The notes below the pieces were generated by a model. That model had not been told where the DNA came from and searched no databases. It was given only the letters and a program-made list of their open reading frames with translations. The position numbers were made by a program, and so were the translations under genes. A stretch of 64,000 bases of DNA from Paenibacillus wulumuqiensis (lineage in GTDB: Bacteria; Bacillota; Bacilli; Paenibacillales; Paenibacillaceae): assembly GCF_000971965.1 (NCBI RefSeq), contig NZ_LAQP01000004.1, positions 558,001 through 622,000 on the forward strand, given 5' to 3'. Shown here piece after piece: positions 1-6,392 of this stretch; position 1 is the stretch's first letter, and each line of letters starts with the position of its first letter.

Positions 1-645
1 TGGATACAGACTCTGCTCCAGCTTCCACATTTCTCCGCCTGGTCCGCGTCCGTAGGAAGGAGGGTCCATAATGATCGCATCATATTTGTTACCGCGACGC
101 TGCTCACGCTGCACGAATTTGAATACATCATCGGTAATGAAGCGTACCGGGCGATCGCCGATACCGGACAGCTGATGGTTTTCTTTCGCCCACTGCACCA
201 TACCTTTGGCTGCATCGACATGCACCACTTCAGCACCTGCAGAGGAGGCAGCTACCGTCGCACCGCCGGTGTAGGCAAACAGATTAAGTACGGAAATCGG
301 ACGTCCGGCATTGCGAATTTTGTCCATCATCCAGCTCCAGTTGGCTGCCTGTTCCGGGAACAGACCGGTATGCTTGAAGTTGGTCGGTTTGATATGGAAT
401 TTCAACTGTTCATAACCAAGCTCCCATTTTTCCGGGATTTTGCGTTTCCATTCCCACTCGCCACCGCCCGAGGAGCTGCGGTGATAATGACCGTGCACCT
501 GATTCCAGCGTGGATCGTCGGATTTCTTGGGCCAGATGATCTGTGGGTCCGGACGACGCAGCAGGATTTCTCCCCAGCGCTCCAGACGCTCTCCATCACC
601 GGTATCGATTAATTCATAGTCTTTCCATTGATCTGCAATATACAT
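1..645 (-). CDS. Class I SAM-dependent rRNA methyltransferase, N-terminal 215 residues (runs off the left edge)
   Basis: Probably methylates rRNA with S-adenosylmethionine in the cytoplasm. The frame is open from an ATG at 645 (AAGGATGG ribosome site just upstream) to the window edge, so the C-terminus is missing. Visible motifs are the SAM-binding loop NLFAYTGGAT (about residues 121-130), the acidic turn VVHVDAAKG (140-148) and the catalytic DPPSYGRGPGGE (194-205). This is the arrangement of the Methyltrans_SAM/RlmI-like group. The upstream gene is more than 500 bases away and on the other strand, so it appears to be transcribed alone. The exact rRNA target cannot be read from the sequence. 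Confidence 0.85.
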   Translation of the reverse strand, partial: MYIADQWKDYELIDTGDGERLERWGEILLRRPDPQIIWPKKSDDPRWNQVHGHYHRSSSGGGEWEWKRKIPEKWELGYEQLKFHIKPTNFKHTGLFPEQAANWSWMMDKIRNAGRPISVLNLFAYTGGATVAASSAGAEVVHVDAAKGMVQWAKENHQLSGIGDRPVRFITDDVFKFVQREQRRGNKYDAIIMDPPSYGRGPGGEMWKLEQSLYP

Positions 646-845
646 GTGTAACCATCCTTATGATTTATTTCTTTCAGAGCCCGGGCAAGCTGTGTAAAAC
701 GCCGTTTATTCTGTAAACAGAAAACATCGTTTTTCGGCAGCTTCGAATATCGGCTGCAGAAACACGAAAATAGACAATAATAACCCGCTCGTCAAATAGG
801 TTTACCGCATTTTATTGTACAACAATAGACGGGGAGGCGCTACAG

Positions 846-947
846 ATGTTTCGGTTTGGACAGCCGGATGAGCAGATGAATCCAACGTATGAGGAGACAG
901 GGCAACGATGGAGATACCTGCATATTTTGTTTAGAACAACGATATAA
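846..947 (+). CDS. Possible 33-residue peptide upstream of the kinase/regulator pair
   Basis: A short ATG-initiated frame (begins MFRFGQPDEQM, ends FRTTI) preceded by GGGAGGCGCTACAG, a fair ribosome site. It lies in the 530-base gap between the methyltransferase and the kinase-like gene. The peptide has no signal sequence or recognisable family. It may be chance. Nothing else was recognised in 646-1176. Confidence 0.2.
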   Translation: MFRFGQPDEQMNPTYEETGQRWRYLHILFRTTI

Positions 948-1176
948 TAAACATAAACAGGAATTATTATAATTTAATGGATAATTCTGTTGCTAAGAAA
1001 AGAAGGAGGGATGGAGAGAAGCAGAGAGAAATCGAAGATAAATGAATGGATATCAGCATCATTTACAGAGCGATCATCCAATCATAGCCAAGAGTACTGG
1101 TGCGGGTCCATTCGCTGTTTGTGGACATGGTTATTATTCTGTTTCCCTGAAAACGATACGAGGGAGGAGCATTACA

Positions 1177-1764
1177 ATGAAGTCAGCCAACGTTGGATCG
1201 GCACTGCATTGCAAAATAAAACAAAATCAGCGTTCACGAAAGAAATACGCAGACATTCCTGTCATACCGCAGGCAGCGATTGACGAACAGACCATTCCGC
1301 TTGGTTTGCCTGCTTCTTCGCACAATTCTCCAGATAAACAGGCAGGCTTTTATTATTGTACATCTCCGGTGCAATATTCCAGCACATTGCTGACTGAGCA
1401 ATGGATCACCGAGCAGCTGCTAACCGAAGAACGACGGTGCATTGCAAGGGATATTCATAATGTTGTCAGTCATACACTGACCCTTTCCTTGATCCAGCTG
1501 GACGCAGCCCAAAAGCTGCTGGATATCAATCCAATTGTGACACGCGAAAAGCTCGAATCTTCTCAGGAACTGATCCGGCACGGAATTGAGGAGATTCGGC
1601 GATTTACTCATCATATGGCCAGCCAGACTCCCTCGATGAATCTAGCCTCCGAAATTGCCCTTCTTATTGATAATATTCACAAACACACTTCTATTGAGAT
1701 CGACTGGACCGAGCTGTTCATTCAGATGCCAGTATGTACTGCAGCAGGAGCAGCTTATGAATAA
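1177..1764 (+). CDS. Histidine-kinase-like protein: HisKA_3 dimerisation domain without an ATPase domain
   Basis: A 195-residue protein starting at ATG 1177 behind an excellent AGGGAGGAG site. An in-frame ATG at 1042 has no such site. Residues about 83-155 form a NarL-type dimerisation/histidine domain (EERRCIARDIHNVVSHTL) with the phospho-accepting His at 94. The next residue is Asn95, where the family normally has Asp/Glu. The protein stops about 40 residues after this domain, where the HATPase domain should begin, and has no membrane segment. The gene overlaps the response regulator by 8 bases, so translation is probably coupled. It could be a decayed kinase, a phosphatase or docking partner, or a product of an internal deletion. 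Confidence 0.65.
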   Translation: MKSANVGSALHCKIKQNQRSRKKYADIPVIPQAAIDEQTIPLGLPASSHNSPDKQAGFYYCTSPVQYSSTLLTEQWITEQLLTEERRCIARDIHNVVSHTLTLSLIQLDAAQKLLDINPIVTREKLESSQELIRHGIEEIRRFTHHMASQTPSMNLASEIALLIDNIHKHTSIEIDWTELFIQMPVCTAAGAAYE

Positions 1765-2401
1765 GCTAAAATTGCTGGTGGCGGATGATCAGACGCTTAT
1801 GAGGGAAGGGTTGAAGACCATACTGGAATTGGAAGAAGACATCATCGTGGTGAATACAGCTGCGAACGGCCAGGAAGCCTGGGAAATGGTACACCGGAAC
1901 GAGCCGGATATTGTGCTGCTGGATATTCAGATGCCTGTCATGGATGGAATATGCTGCGCCCGTAAAATTAAACAGCATCGTCCCGATATGATTGTACTGC
2001 TGCTCTCCACCTTTATGGATGAGCAATATATTATGGAGGGCATGAGGAGCGGAGCCAATGGTTATCTGCTCAAGGATATGGACAGCCGTCTATTGATTCA
2101 GACGATTCGTAGTGTGACAGCCGGACAGTTTACGATGCCGGCAGCTGTCGCTATTCAGCTGGCAGAAACGATAAACCGGCGATCGGTAGAGGCTGATCGA
2201 ACCGCTTTCGGTCAATCTGCCGATTTTACAAGGCGGGAACAGGAGATTATCACACTTATGAGACAGGGGCTTACCAATAAACAGATTGCCCAGCAGCTGT
2301 ATATCCATAGCGGGACTGTGCGTAACTACATCAGTATTATTTATGCCAAAATGGGCGTGAACGATCGTATGAGTGCACTGATGTATCTGCAGGCCAAATA
2401 A
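1757..2401 (+). CDS. NarL/FixJ-family response regulator
   Basis: A 214-residue cytoplasmic transcription regulator. The receiver domain (1-120) has the acidic pair D10-D11, phospho-acceptor D56 in LLDIQMPVMDG, T85 and K106. The C-terminal LuxR-type HTH (about 150-210) contains FTRREQEIITLMRQGLTNKQIA and the recognition-helix region SGTVRNYISIIYAKM. The ATG at 1757 lies inside the end of the upstream kinase-like gene and has GGAG six bases before it. The receiver residues look intact, yet the neighbouring kinase lacks a catalytic domain. Phosphate must therefore come from another kinase or a small-molecule donor, or phosphorylation is not used. Confidence 0.9.
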   Translation: MNKLKLLVADDQTLMREGLKTILELEEDIIVVNTAANGQEAWEMVHRNEPDIVLLDIQMPVMDGICCARKIKQHRPDMIVLLLSTFMDEQYIMEGMRSGANGYLLKDMDSRLLIQTIRSVTAGQFTMPAAVAIQLAETINRRSVEADRTAFGQSADFTRREQEIITLMRQGLTNKQIAQQLYIHSGTVRNYISIIYAKMGVNDRMSALMYLQAK

Positions 2402-2425
2402 CTTCAGACTTCCTGATGCCACCTG

Positions 2426-2448
2426 ACCGGTCTCTATAGACCGGTTTT
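2426..2448 (+). terminator. Hairpin terminator after the response regulator
   Basis: Eight-base perfect arms ACCGGTCT/AGACCGGT with a CTAT loop, followed by a short T run, 25 bases after the regulator stop codon. Confidence 0.6.
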
Positions 2449-2596
2449 GCACAGCGTTTAATTACATGACAGTAATGGAATTATATTACATAACGAATGA
2501 CAGCAATCACTATGAGAATGACTATGTCATCCTGTATAAAAGAGATACAACCAATCCCCGGCATCCTGGCTGCTGGTATTCATAAAATCAGACATG

Positions 2597-2624
2597 AAAA
2601 AGGCCACCTCGTACAAAGGTGGCC
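2597..2624 (-). terminator. Terminator of the RhiA-like gene
   Basis: GGCCACCT stem pair around a short loop. On the minus strand it is followed by five Ts, about 30 bases after the RhiA-like stop codon. Confidence 0.75.
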
Positions 2625-2655
2625 CCATCATAAGCAGCAATTGATAATACGGGAA

Positions 2656-3273
2656 TTACTCGGTTGGACTAAGAGTCCAGGAATTGTCTGCATTCAATGT
2701 TGCCGTCATGGAATACACATTAGCCGGGAAATCAATCTGCTGTGTATGTGTAATCCCTTCAATATTCATGACCTGACCCTGAGTGTAGTTGCCAAAAGTG
2801 ATCCAGTATTCCGGATGGGGAGTGAAAATTTCTTCATAATTGGGCTGTGTGGGAATGATAAAGGTTCCAGCTCCGGACATGCCTACTCCTGCAGCACCGA
2901 GAGAGGAAGGGACGGTCTCATCAAAAGTCATCGTCAGCTGACCGGCTACCCCTTTTACAGGAGGCTGAAAAAAGAAGCCATATTGATCACGGGAAAGCGT
3001 AATACTGTTGCTGCTTTGCAGGGAAGGAACATTAATTGTCTGAGAAGCATCAAAGATAACGCCGGGCTTCAACGTACCTGTCTCCGACCAGACAAAGCAA
3101 TAATCAACCGACCAGTCGAAGCGGACTTTGGTGTTGCTGTGAGCGCCTTCGGTCAACCAGGCAAGTGATTGAATCGTAGATGAGCTGCTTTGCTTTGGCA
3201 GTGTCTGATACAAACAGGCATGTCCCGCGTTGGATGAGTTATTGACAAAAACCACTTCATATTGCTGTCCCAT
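2656..3273 (-). CDS. RhiA-like protein
   Basis: A 205-residue soluble protein without signal peptide or membrane segment. Features such as VVFVNNSSN near the start, DYCFVWSETG (about 57-66), GVGMSGAGTF, FTPHPEYWITFG and PANVYSMTATLNAD near the end recall the RhiA family. That family is known from the rhizosphere-expressed, quorum-regulated rhi genes of Rhizobium leguminosarum, and its biochemical role is unknown. The assignment is from memory of the family. ATG 3273 has a GGGAGGAAT ribosome site. The gene diverges from the split sigma factor genes and has its own terminator. Its upstream region carries the 29-nt element also found before the gene at 4908, so I infer control by that sigma factor. 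Confidence 0.6.
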   Translation of the reverse strand: MGQQYEVVFVNNSSNAGHACLYQTLPKQSSSSTIQSLAWLTEGAHSNTKVRFDWSVDYCFVWSETGTLKPGVIFDASQTINVPSLQSSNSITLSRDQYGFFFQPPVKGVAGQLTMTFDETVPSSLGAAGVGMSGAGTFIIPTQPNYEEIFTPHPEYWITFGNYTQGQVMNIEGITHTQQIDFPANVYSMTATLNADNSWTLSPTE

Positions 3274-3351
3274 AGATATTCCTCCCGGATATGTTTTTTT
3301 GGAATAGCGGCCGCTATCACTGATCAGAAGCGGTTTGTCGCTCCTATATAG

Positions 3352-3380
3352 AATGGAATCGGCAGGCCTTGATTTACAAA
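3352..3380 (-). promoter_or_regulatory. Bipartite upstream element of the RhiA-like gene (copy 1)
   Basis: On the minus strand this reads TTTGTAAAT, nine bases (CAAGGCCTG), CCGATTCCATT, ending 78 bases before the RhiA-like ATG. Copy 2 at 4806-4834 has both outer blocks identical and the same nine-base spacing: 25 of 29 positions match. It does not look like a sigma-A promoter. I infer recognition by the split sigma factor encoded next door. Confidence 0.65.
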
Positions 3381-3401
3381 CGATTCCCGAAAATAAATTG
3401 G

Positions 3402-3430
3402 TTGAATATGGAAATTGCGCTTCGTATAAT
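3402..3430 (+). promoter_or_regulatory. Sigma-A-type promoter of the split sigma factor operon
   Basis: TTGAAT at 3402-3407, a 17-base spacer and a perfect TATAAT at 3425-3430, about 50 bases before the GTG start of the region-4 subunit. This suggests basal vegetative transcription of the sigma genes, unlike the two flanking units. Confidence 0.75.
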
Positions 3431-3480
3431 TGGAGCTAATCCATACCGCAAGTAAATTGCAGCAAAGGAGGTGATATCAA

Positions 3481-3849
3481 GTGAATCCTGTGTTGTGTAC
3501 TTATGAGGAATGTCTGGTTGAGCTCAAACGAAGTGCATGGCGTCTGCAGAGCAAGACAAGAGCACATATCAAGCGAGAGTGCGAGTGGGCAGAGGATTAC
3601 AACGAAGTTGATAGTGCATGCAGTCAATTGCAGCAGTTATGCGAAGAAGAGTTTATTCAGTATGCACTAAGCCATATTTCCTCATCAAAAGCCAGGCTGA
3701 TTATTCAAAAGCTGTATGTGGAAGATCTGTCGGAGAAACAGGTGGCAGAGCAACTCAATCTGACCCAGCAGGCGGTGAACAGGTGGAAAAACATAGCGCT
3801 GCAGGAACTAAGGAGCAAAAAGAATTTGCTGAAATATGTGCAGCTATAG
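3481..3849 (+). CDS. Sigma factor region-4 subunit, SigO-like
   Basis: A 122-residue protein starting at GTG 3481 with a near-perfect AAAGGAGGTGAT site. Residues about 83-112 (LSEKQVAEQLNLTQQAVNRWKNIALQEL) form the sigma region 4.2 helix-turn-helix that would contact a -35-like element. No region 2 is present on this chain. The following gene, overlapping by 67 bases in another frame, supplies a short region-2-like chain. The order and small sizes match the B. subtilis sigO-rsoA (yvrI-yvrHa) pair, in which both proteins are needed to form one sigma activity. Group V factors of the UviA/TcdR type or phage Xpf-like proteins are alternatives, but those are single chains. Confidence 0.7.
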   Translation: MNPVLCTYEECLVELKRSAWRLQSKTRAHIKRECEWAEDYNEVDSACSQLQQLCEEEFIQYALSHISSSKARLIIQKLYVEDLSEKQVAEQLNLTQQAVNRWKNIALQELRSKKNLLKYVQL

Positions 3850-4025
3850 TACAGGCAGAGGAAGGAAGCCAGGAACGGTTGATCGCCTATTTTCAACAGG
3901 ATATGCAAAAGCTCAGCCGGTATATTCGGCTGCCCGAGGAGGAGATCATGCAGGCCCTTCAGACCGATTTGCTGGAATATGTAATTCGTAAAATAAAAAG
4001 CACAGAATCCCAATCCCAGGATTGA
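3783..4025 (+). CDS. Sigma factor region-2 subunit, RsoA-like
   Basis: An 80-residue protein read from GTG 3783, inside the end of the SigO-like gene. GGCGGTG five bases before the start can act as ribosome site, and no later start codon fits. Residues about 24-71 resemble sigma region 2: an acidic small-residue opening (QAEEGSQERLIAYF) leading to EEEIMQALQTDLLEYVI, the counterpart of the core-binding helix that usually reads EDLxQE. RsoA of B. subtilis is similarly short and pairs with SigO. The 67-base overlap suggests translational coupling and equal amounts of the two subunits. No region 4 is present. Confidence 0.62.
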   Translation: MEKHSAAGTKEQKEFAEICAAIVQAEEGSQERLIAYFQQDMQKLSRYIRLPEEEIMQALQTDLLEYVIRKIKSTESQSQD

Positions 4026-4050
4026 GTATCTGTGCTCTTTGAGACAGACT

Positions 4051-4097
4051 TAACAAGCGGCAACTTGTTAGGTACACTCCTCTTTGGGAGAGAGGAG
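4051..4097 (+). other. Two consecutive small hairpins before the DUF1906 gene
   Basis: TAACAAG/CTTGTTA (4051-4070) and CTCCTCT/AGAGGAG (4077-4097). Neither is followed by a T run, so they look more like mRNA-processing or attenuation structures between the sigma genes and the DUF1906 gene than terminators. No separate promoter is clear here. Confidence 0.3.
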
Positions 4098-4182
4098 ATC
4101 TATCCGGTACCTGTTCATAATTATTCTGGATGAGGTGGCGAATTCCTGTTTGATTTTACAAAAAACAAAGGAGCTGAATAAC

Positions 4183-4812
4183 ATGAGTACCGAACAAAGA
4201 GTAAAAGGACTGGATACCACACAATCTTGCATCCACCAAGCAGAGGATCTTCACAAGCAAGGATATGCTTTTGTAGGCAGATATTATAATGTCAATCGTC
4301 CGGAAAAAAATCTGACATTGGAAGAAGCTGAGGCACTAAGCAGAGGCGGTATAAAAATAGTCGCCGTATGGGAAAATGGGTATCCGACTACATCCGGTTA
4401 TTTTACGGAGGCAGCAGGCCGCGCAGATGCTGAAAGAGCTTATGACTATGCCCAACATGTGATCCATCAGCCAGCGGGATCAGCGATTTATTTTACTATC
4501 GATTATGATGCATCTGTGGCTGATCTCAGCCATGGTATTCATCAATATATGCAAACTCTGGTAAGCACATTCAAGGCACACGGCAATGCGTACAAGATAG
4601 GTATCTACGGTTCAGGCCTTACGTGTGAATATGCGATCCAGCATATCCCCGATATTCATTACACCTGGCTGGCAGAATCATCCGGTTGGACACATTCCCG
4701 GACATTTACAGGCTGGAATATCAGACAGACAGGCAGCGGCAGCTTGCATGGCCTATCGATCGATCTGAATGAAGCTGTCGGCAGCTACGGATCTTTTGAT
4801 ATTCCTTTGTAA
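4183..4812 (+). CDS. DUF1906 (Rv2525c-like) glycoside-hydrolase-like protein
   Basis: A 209-residue protein that is a single DUF1906 domain, a TIM-barrel fold related to GH25-type lysozymes. Typical stretches are VKGLDTTQS at the start, AFVGRYYNVNR (about 29-39), IKIVAVWENGYPT, AIYFTIDYDAS (about 104-114, with the acidic pair expected at the active centre), YKIGIYGSG and a late DLNEAVG. There is no signal peptide, so any cell-wall action would need lysis or non-classical export. ATG 4183 is chosen for its AAAGGAGCTG site; an upstream in-frame start at 4084 has none. The gene follows the split sigma factor on the same strand. The final codons overlap the 29-nt element driving the next unit. 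Confidence 0.8.
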   Translation: MSTEQRVKGLDTTQSCIHQAEDLHKQGYAFVGRYYNVNRPEKNLTLEEAEALSRGGIKIVAVWENGYPTTSGYFTEAAGRADAERAYDYAQHVIHQPAGSAIYFTIDYDASVADLSHGIHQYMQTLVSTFKAHGNAYKIGIYGSGLTCEYAIQHIPDIHYTWLAESSGWTHSRTFTGWNIRQTGSGSLHGLSIDLNEAVGSYGSFDIPL

Positions 4813-4834
4813 ATAACGGCTTCCCGATTCCATT
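4806..4834 (+). promoter_or_regulatory. Bipartite upstream element of the papain-like gene (copy 2)
   Basis: TTTGTAAAT (4806-4814), AACGGCTTC, CCGATTCCATT (4824-4834). The first block includes the DUF1906 stop codon. The element ends 73 bases before the ATG at 4908, close to the 78 bases of copy 1, with identical outer blocks and spacing. Confidence 0.65.
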
Positions 4835-4907
4835 ATAAGTAGACAGCATAATCAGCAAAATGTCCCAATACAGGCTGTCAATCATAATGAGTTGAGGAGG
4901 AAAAAAG

Positions 4908-5318
4908 ATGCATGAGAAAAATCCGGAAACCATTCCCGATCAAAACTGTACACTCTGTACCATTGCCGGTCTTCACATTCCAGCGCTTACTCCCTATCAG
5001 GTTTTCGAGCAAACCGGTTATATGGATGGTCCCCCGCATGATAGCGAAGCGATCTCCGCTATGCTGGTGACGATGAAAATGTCGGATGGTAGCTATGAGC
5101 GTTTTGCAACTCTGGAAGAAGCTGAACGAGCGATGCTGCAGTTTGGTGATAATCAGAAATTTTGTGTGGGTTATGCAAGTGATCAGGACGTTGGACATAT
5201 GGTTGCTGCCCAGAAAGCGATGGGTGGGATGTACTATTATGATTTTCAGAATAGTACACATGCACAACTGCCGACCAGTCCCGGGCATAAATTTTATGTG
5301 TGGCCTATATACTCCTAA
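4908..5318 (+). CDS. Small Cys-His-Asp protein resembling papain-fold (Tox-PL-like) domains
   Basis: A 136-residue protein with a good GAGGAGG site. I do not recognise a named family with certainty. NCTLC (Cys14, Cys17) near the N-terminus, VGHMV (His97) and MYYYDFQN (Asp112, Gln114) occur in the Cys-His-Asp order and spacing of papain-fold deamidase/protease toxin domains (Tox-PL group). The middle, residues 45-80, looks helical and charged. No export signal is present. It lies downstream of the 29-nt element and 43 bases before a RelE-fold-like gene, probably in one transcript. The papain-like reading is inference from residue order only; a metal site using the cysteines is an alternative. 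Confidence 0.4.
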   Translation: MHEKNPETIPDQNCTLCTIAGLHIPALTPYQVFEQTGYMDGPPHDSEAISAMLVTMKMSDGSYERFATLEEAERAMLQFGDNQKFCVGYASDQDVGHMVAAQKAMGGMYYYDFQNSTHAQLPTSPGHKFYVWPIYS

Positions 5319-5361
5319 CAACGGATTAATGCATTTATATAAACAAAGGCGGTGAATACTG

Positions 5362-5631
5362 ATGCCATATACGTTGACGTATGCTAACGAAAATCAATTT
5401 GATAAAGACTATGAAGCCCTTCAGGAGGCGGAACAGGACAAATATAATGGCTGGCGCAATCAGGTAGTTGAATATGGAGCGATCCAGGCAGCCAGATTAG
5501 AGCATATTGAAATCAAAAAAATACGAGGTGCCGCTGAAAATCAATGGGAACTCGTGATTGGCAGAAAAGAAAGAGTGCAGATGTTCCTTGAGGGAGAGAA
5601 CGTAACTATCCTGGGAATCGGACATTTGTAA
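5362..5631 (+). CDS. Small protein with a RelE/ParE-like C-terminal half
   Basis: An 89-residue protein. Residues about 48-89 (IEIKKIRGAAENQWELVIG, then RVQMFLEG, VTILGIGH) follow the strand pattern of RelE/ParE toxins: K-x-I/L-x-G, then E-L-x-I-G, R-V, a turn and a final hydrophobic strand ending G-x-G-H. The N-terminal half is helical and acidic. GGCGG lies ahead of ATG 5362. No antitoxin-like DNA-binding gene is adjacent; the only upstream partner is the papain-like gene. It could be an RNase-fold toxin, a repurposed relative or a coincidence of short strands. Confidence 0.4.
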   Translation: MPYTLTYANENQFDKDYEALQEAEQDKYNGWRNQVVEYGAIQAARLEHIEIKKIRGAAENQWELVIGRKERVQMFLEGENVTILGIGHL

Positions 5632-5668
5632 ATCATTCACTCATTGAGATTCATATCGGTCCAATTGA

Positions 5669-5703
5669 GAAACGCCGGAGCATTTTTCGGCGTTTCTTGT
5701 TGT
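5669..5703 (+). terminator. Terminator ending the split-sigma block
   Basis: Nine-base arms GAAACGCCG/CGGCGTTTC followed by TTGTT. It separates this block from the Fur-regulated flavodoxin. Confidence 0.75.
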
Positions 5704-5829
5704 ACATACATGGATCAACCATATAATCCGCAGCACGATAAATGACCAAAAAACCGCGTAGTAAAAGGAATTATGGAGCCGATCAGATAGGATGATCAAG
5801 AAAATAAAAAACAAATTTAAATAAAAAAG

Positions 5830-5859
5830 TTGACAATGATAATCATTATCAATTATGAT
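5830..5859 (+). promoter_or_regulatory. Fur-controlled promoter of the flavodoxin
   Basis: TTGACA at 5830-5835 and TATGAT at 5854-5859. The spacer contains TGATAATCATTATCA (5837-5851), a perfect 7-1-7 Fur box of the B. subtilis type. Repression under iron-replete conditions is expected. Confidence 0.85.
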
Positions 5860-5909
5860 GTTGTCAGAGAAAAGAAGTAAGAGAAACAACGTACAACAGG
5901 AGGATGAAC

Positions 5910-6362
5910 ATGCCGAAAATATTAATCGTTTTTGCCAGCATGACAGGCAATACCGAAGAGATGGCAGACCTTATTGCAGAAGGCATTACATCCGCAGGCG
6001 GTGTAGCTGAACTAAAACAGTCCATGGATGTGGATGCAGACATTCTGCTTGAATATGACGCTGTAATGCTTGGCGCCTATACATGGGGAGACGGCGAACT
6101 GCCGGACGAATTCCTCGACTTTTATGAAGATATGGACAATCTGGATCTCGGCGGCAAAAAAGCAGCCGTATTCGGCAGTGGCGATACCGCTTATGACCAG
6201 TACGCGGCAGCGGTTGATCTGCTGACCAACAAGCTGAGAGAACGCGGTGCAGAGATCGTACAGGAGAGCCTGAAGATCGAGCTCAACCCGTCCGCGGAAG
6301 ACAAAGAAACATGCCGCAGCTTCGGCAAACAATTTGCCAGCACGGCAGTTAGTCTCGTATAA
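5910..6362 (+). CDS. Flavodoxin
   Basis: A 150-residue FMN electron carrier of the cytoplasm, YkuN/YkuP-like. The phosphate-binding loop SMTGNTEEMA follows the first strand near residue 10. LGAYTWGDGELPD (about 54-66) and FGSGDTAYDQY (about 90-100) are the two FMN isoalloxazine loops. ATG 5910 gives AGGAGG six-base spacing; an ATG six bases earlier overlaps that site. Flavodoxins commonly replace ferredoxin during iron starvation, and the Fur box in its promoter fits this. Confidence 0.92.
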   Translation: MPKILIVFASMTGNTEEMADLIAEGITSAGGVAELKQSMDVDADILLEYDAVMLGAYTWGDGELPDEFLDFYEDMDNLDLGGKKAAVFGSGDTAYDQYAAAVDLLTNKLRERGAEIVQESLKIELNPSAEDKETCRSFGKQFASTAVSLV

Positions 6363-6392
6363 GTGAAGTGTACGGAAGATGGTGAACACATA

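Noticed and set aside
175-612. 145-residue plus-strand frame at the left end
   Set aside because: It is antisense to the methyltransferase, which has clear SAM-binding and catalytic motifs.
2656-5703. Prophage or integrated element explanation for the split-sigma block
   Set aside because: No integrase, capsid, tail, holin, attachment-site repeats or tRNA are present. A DUF1906 domain alone is not phage evidence.
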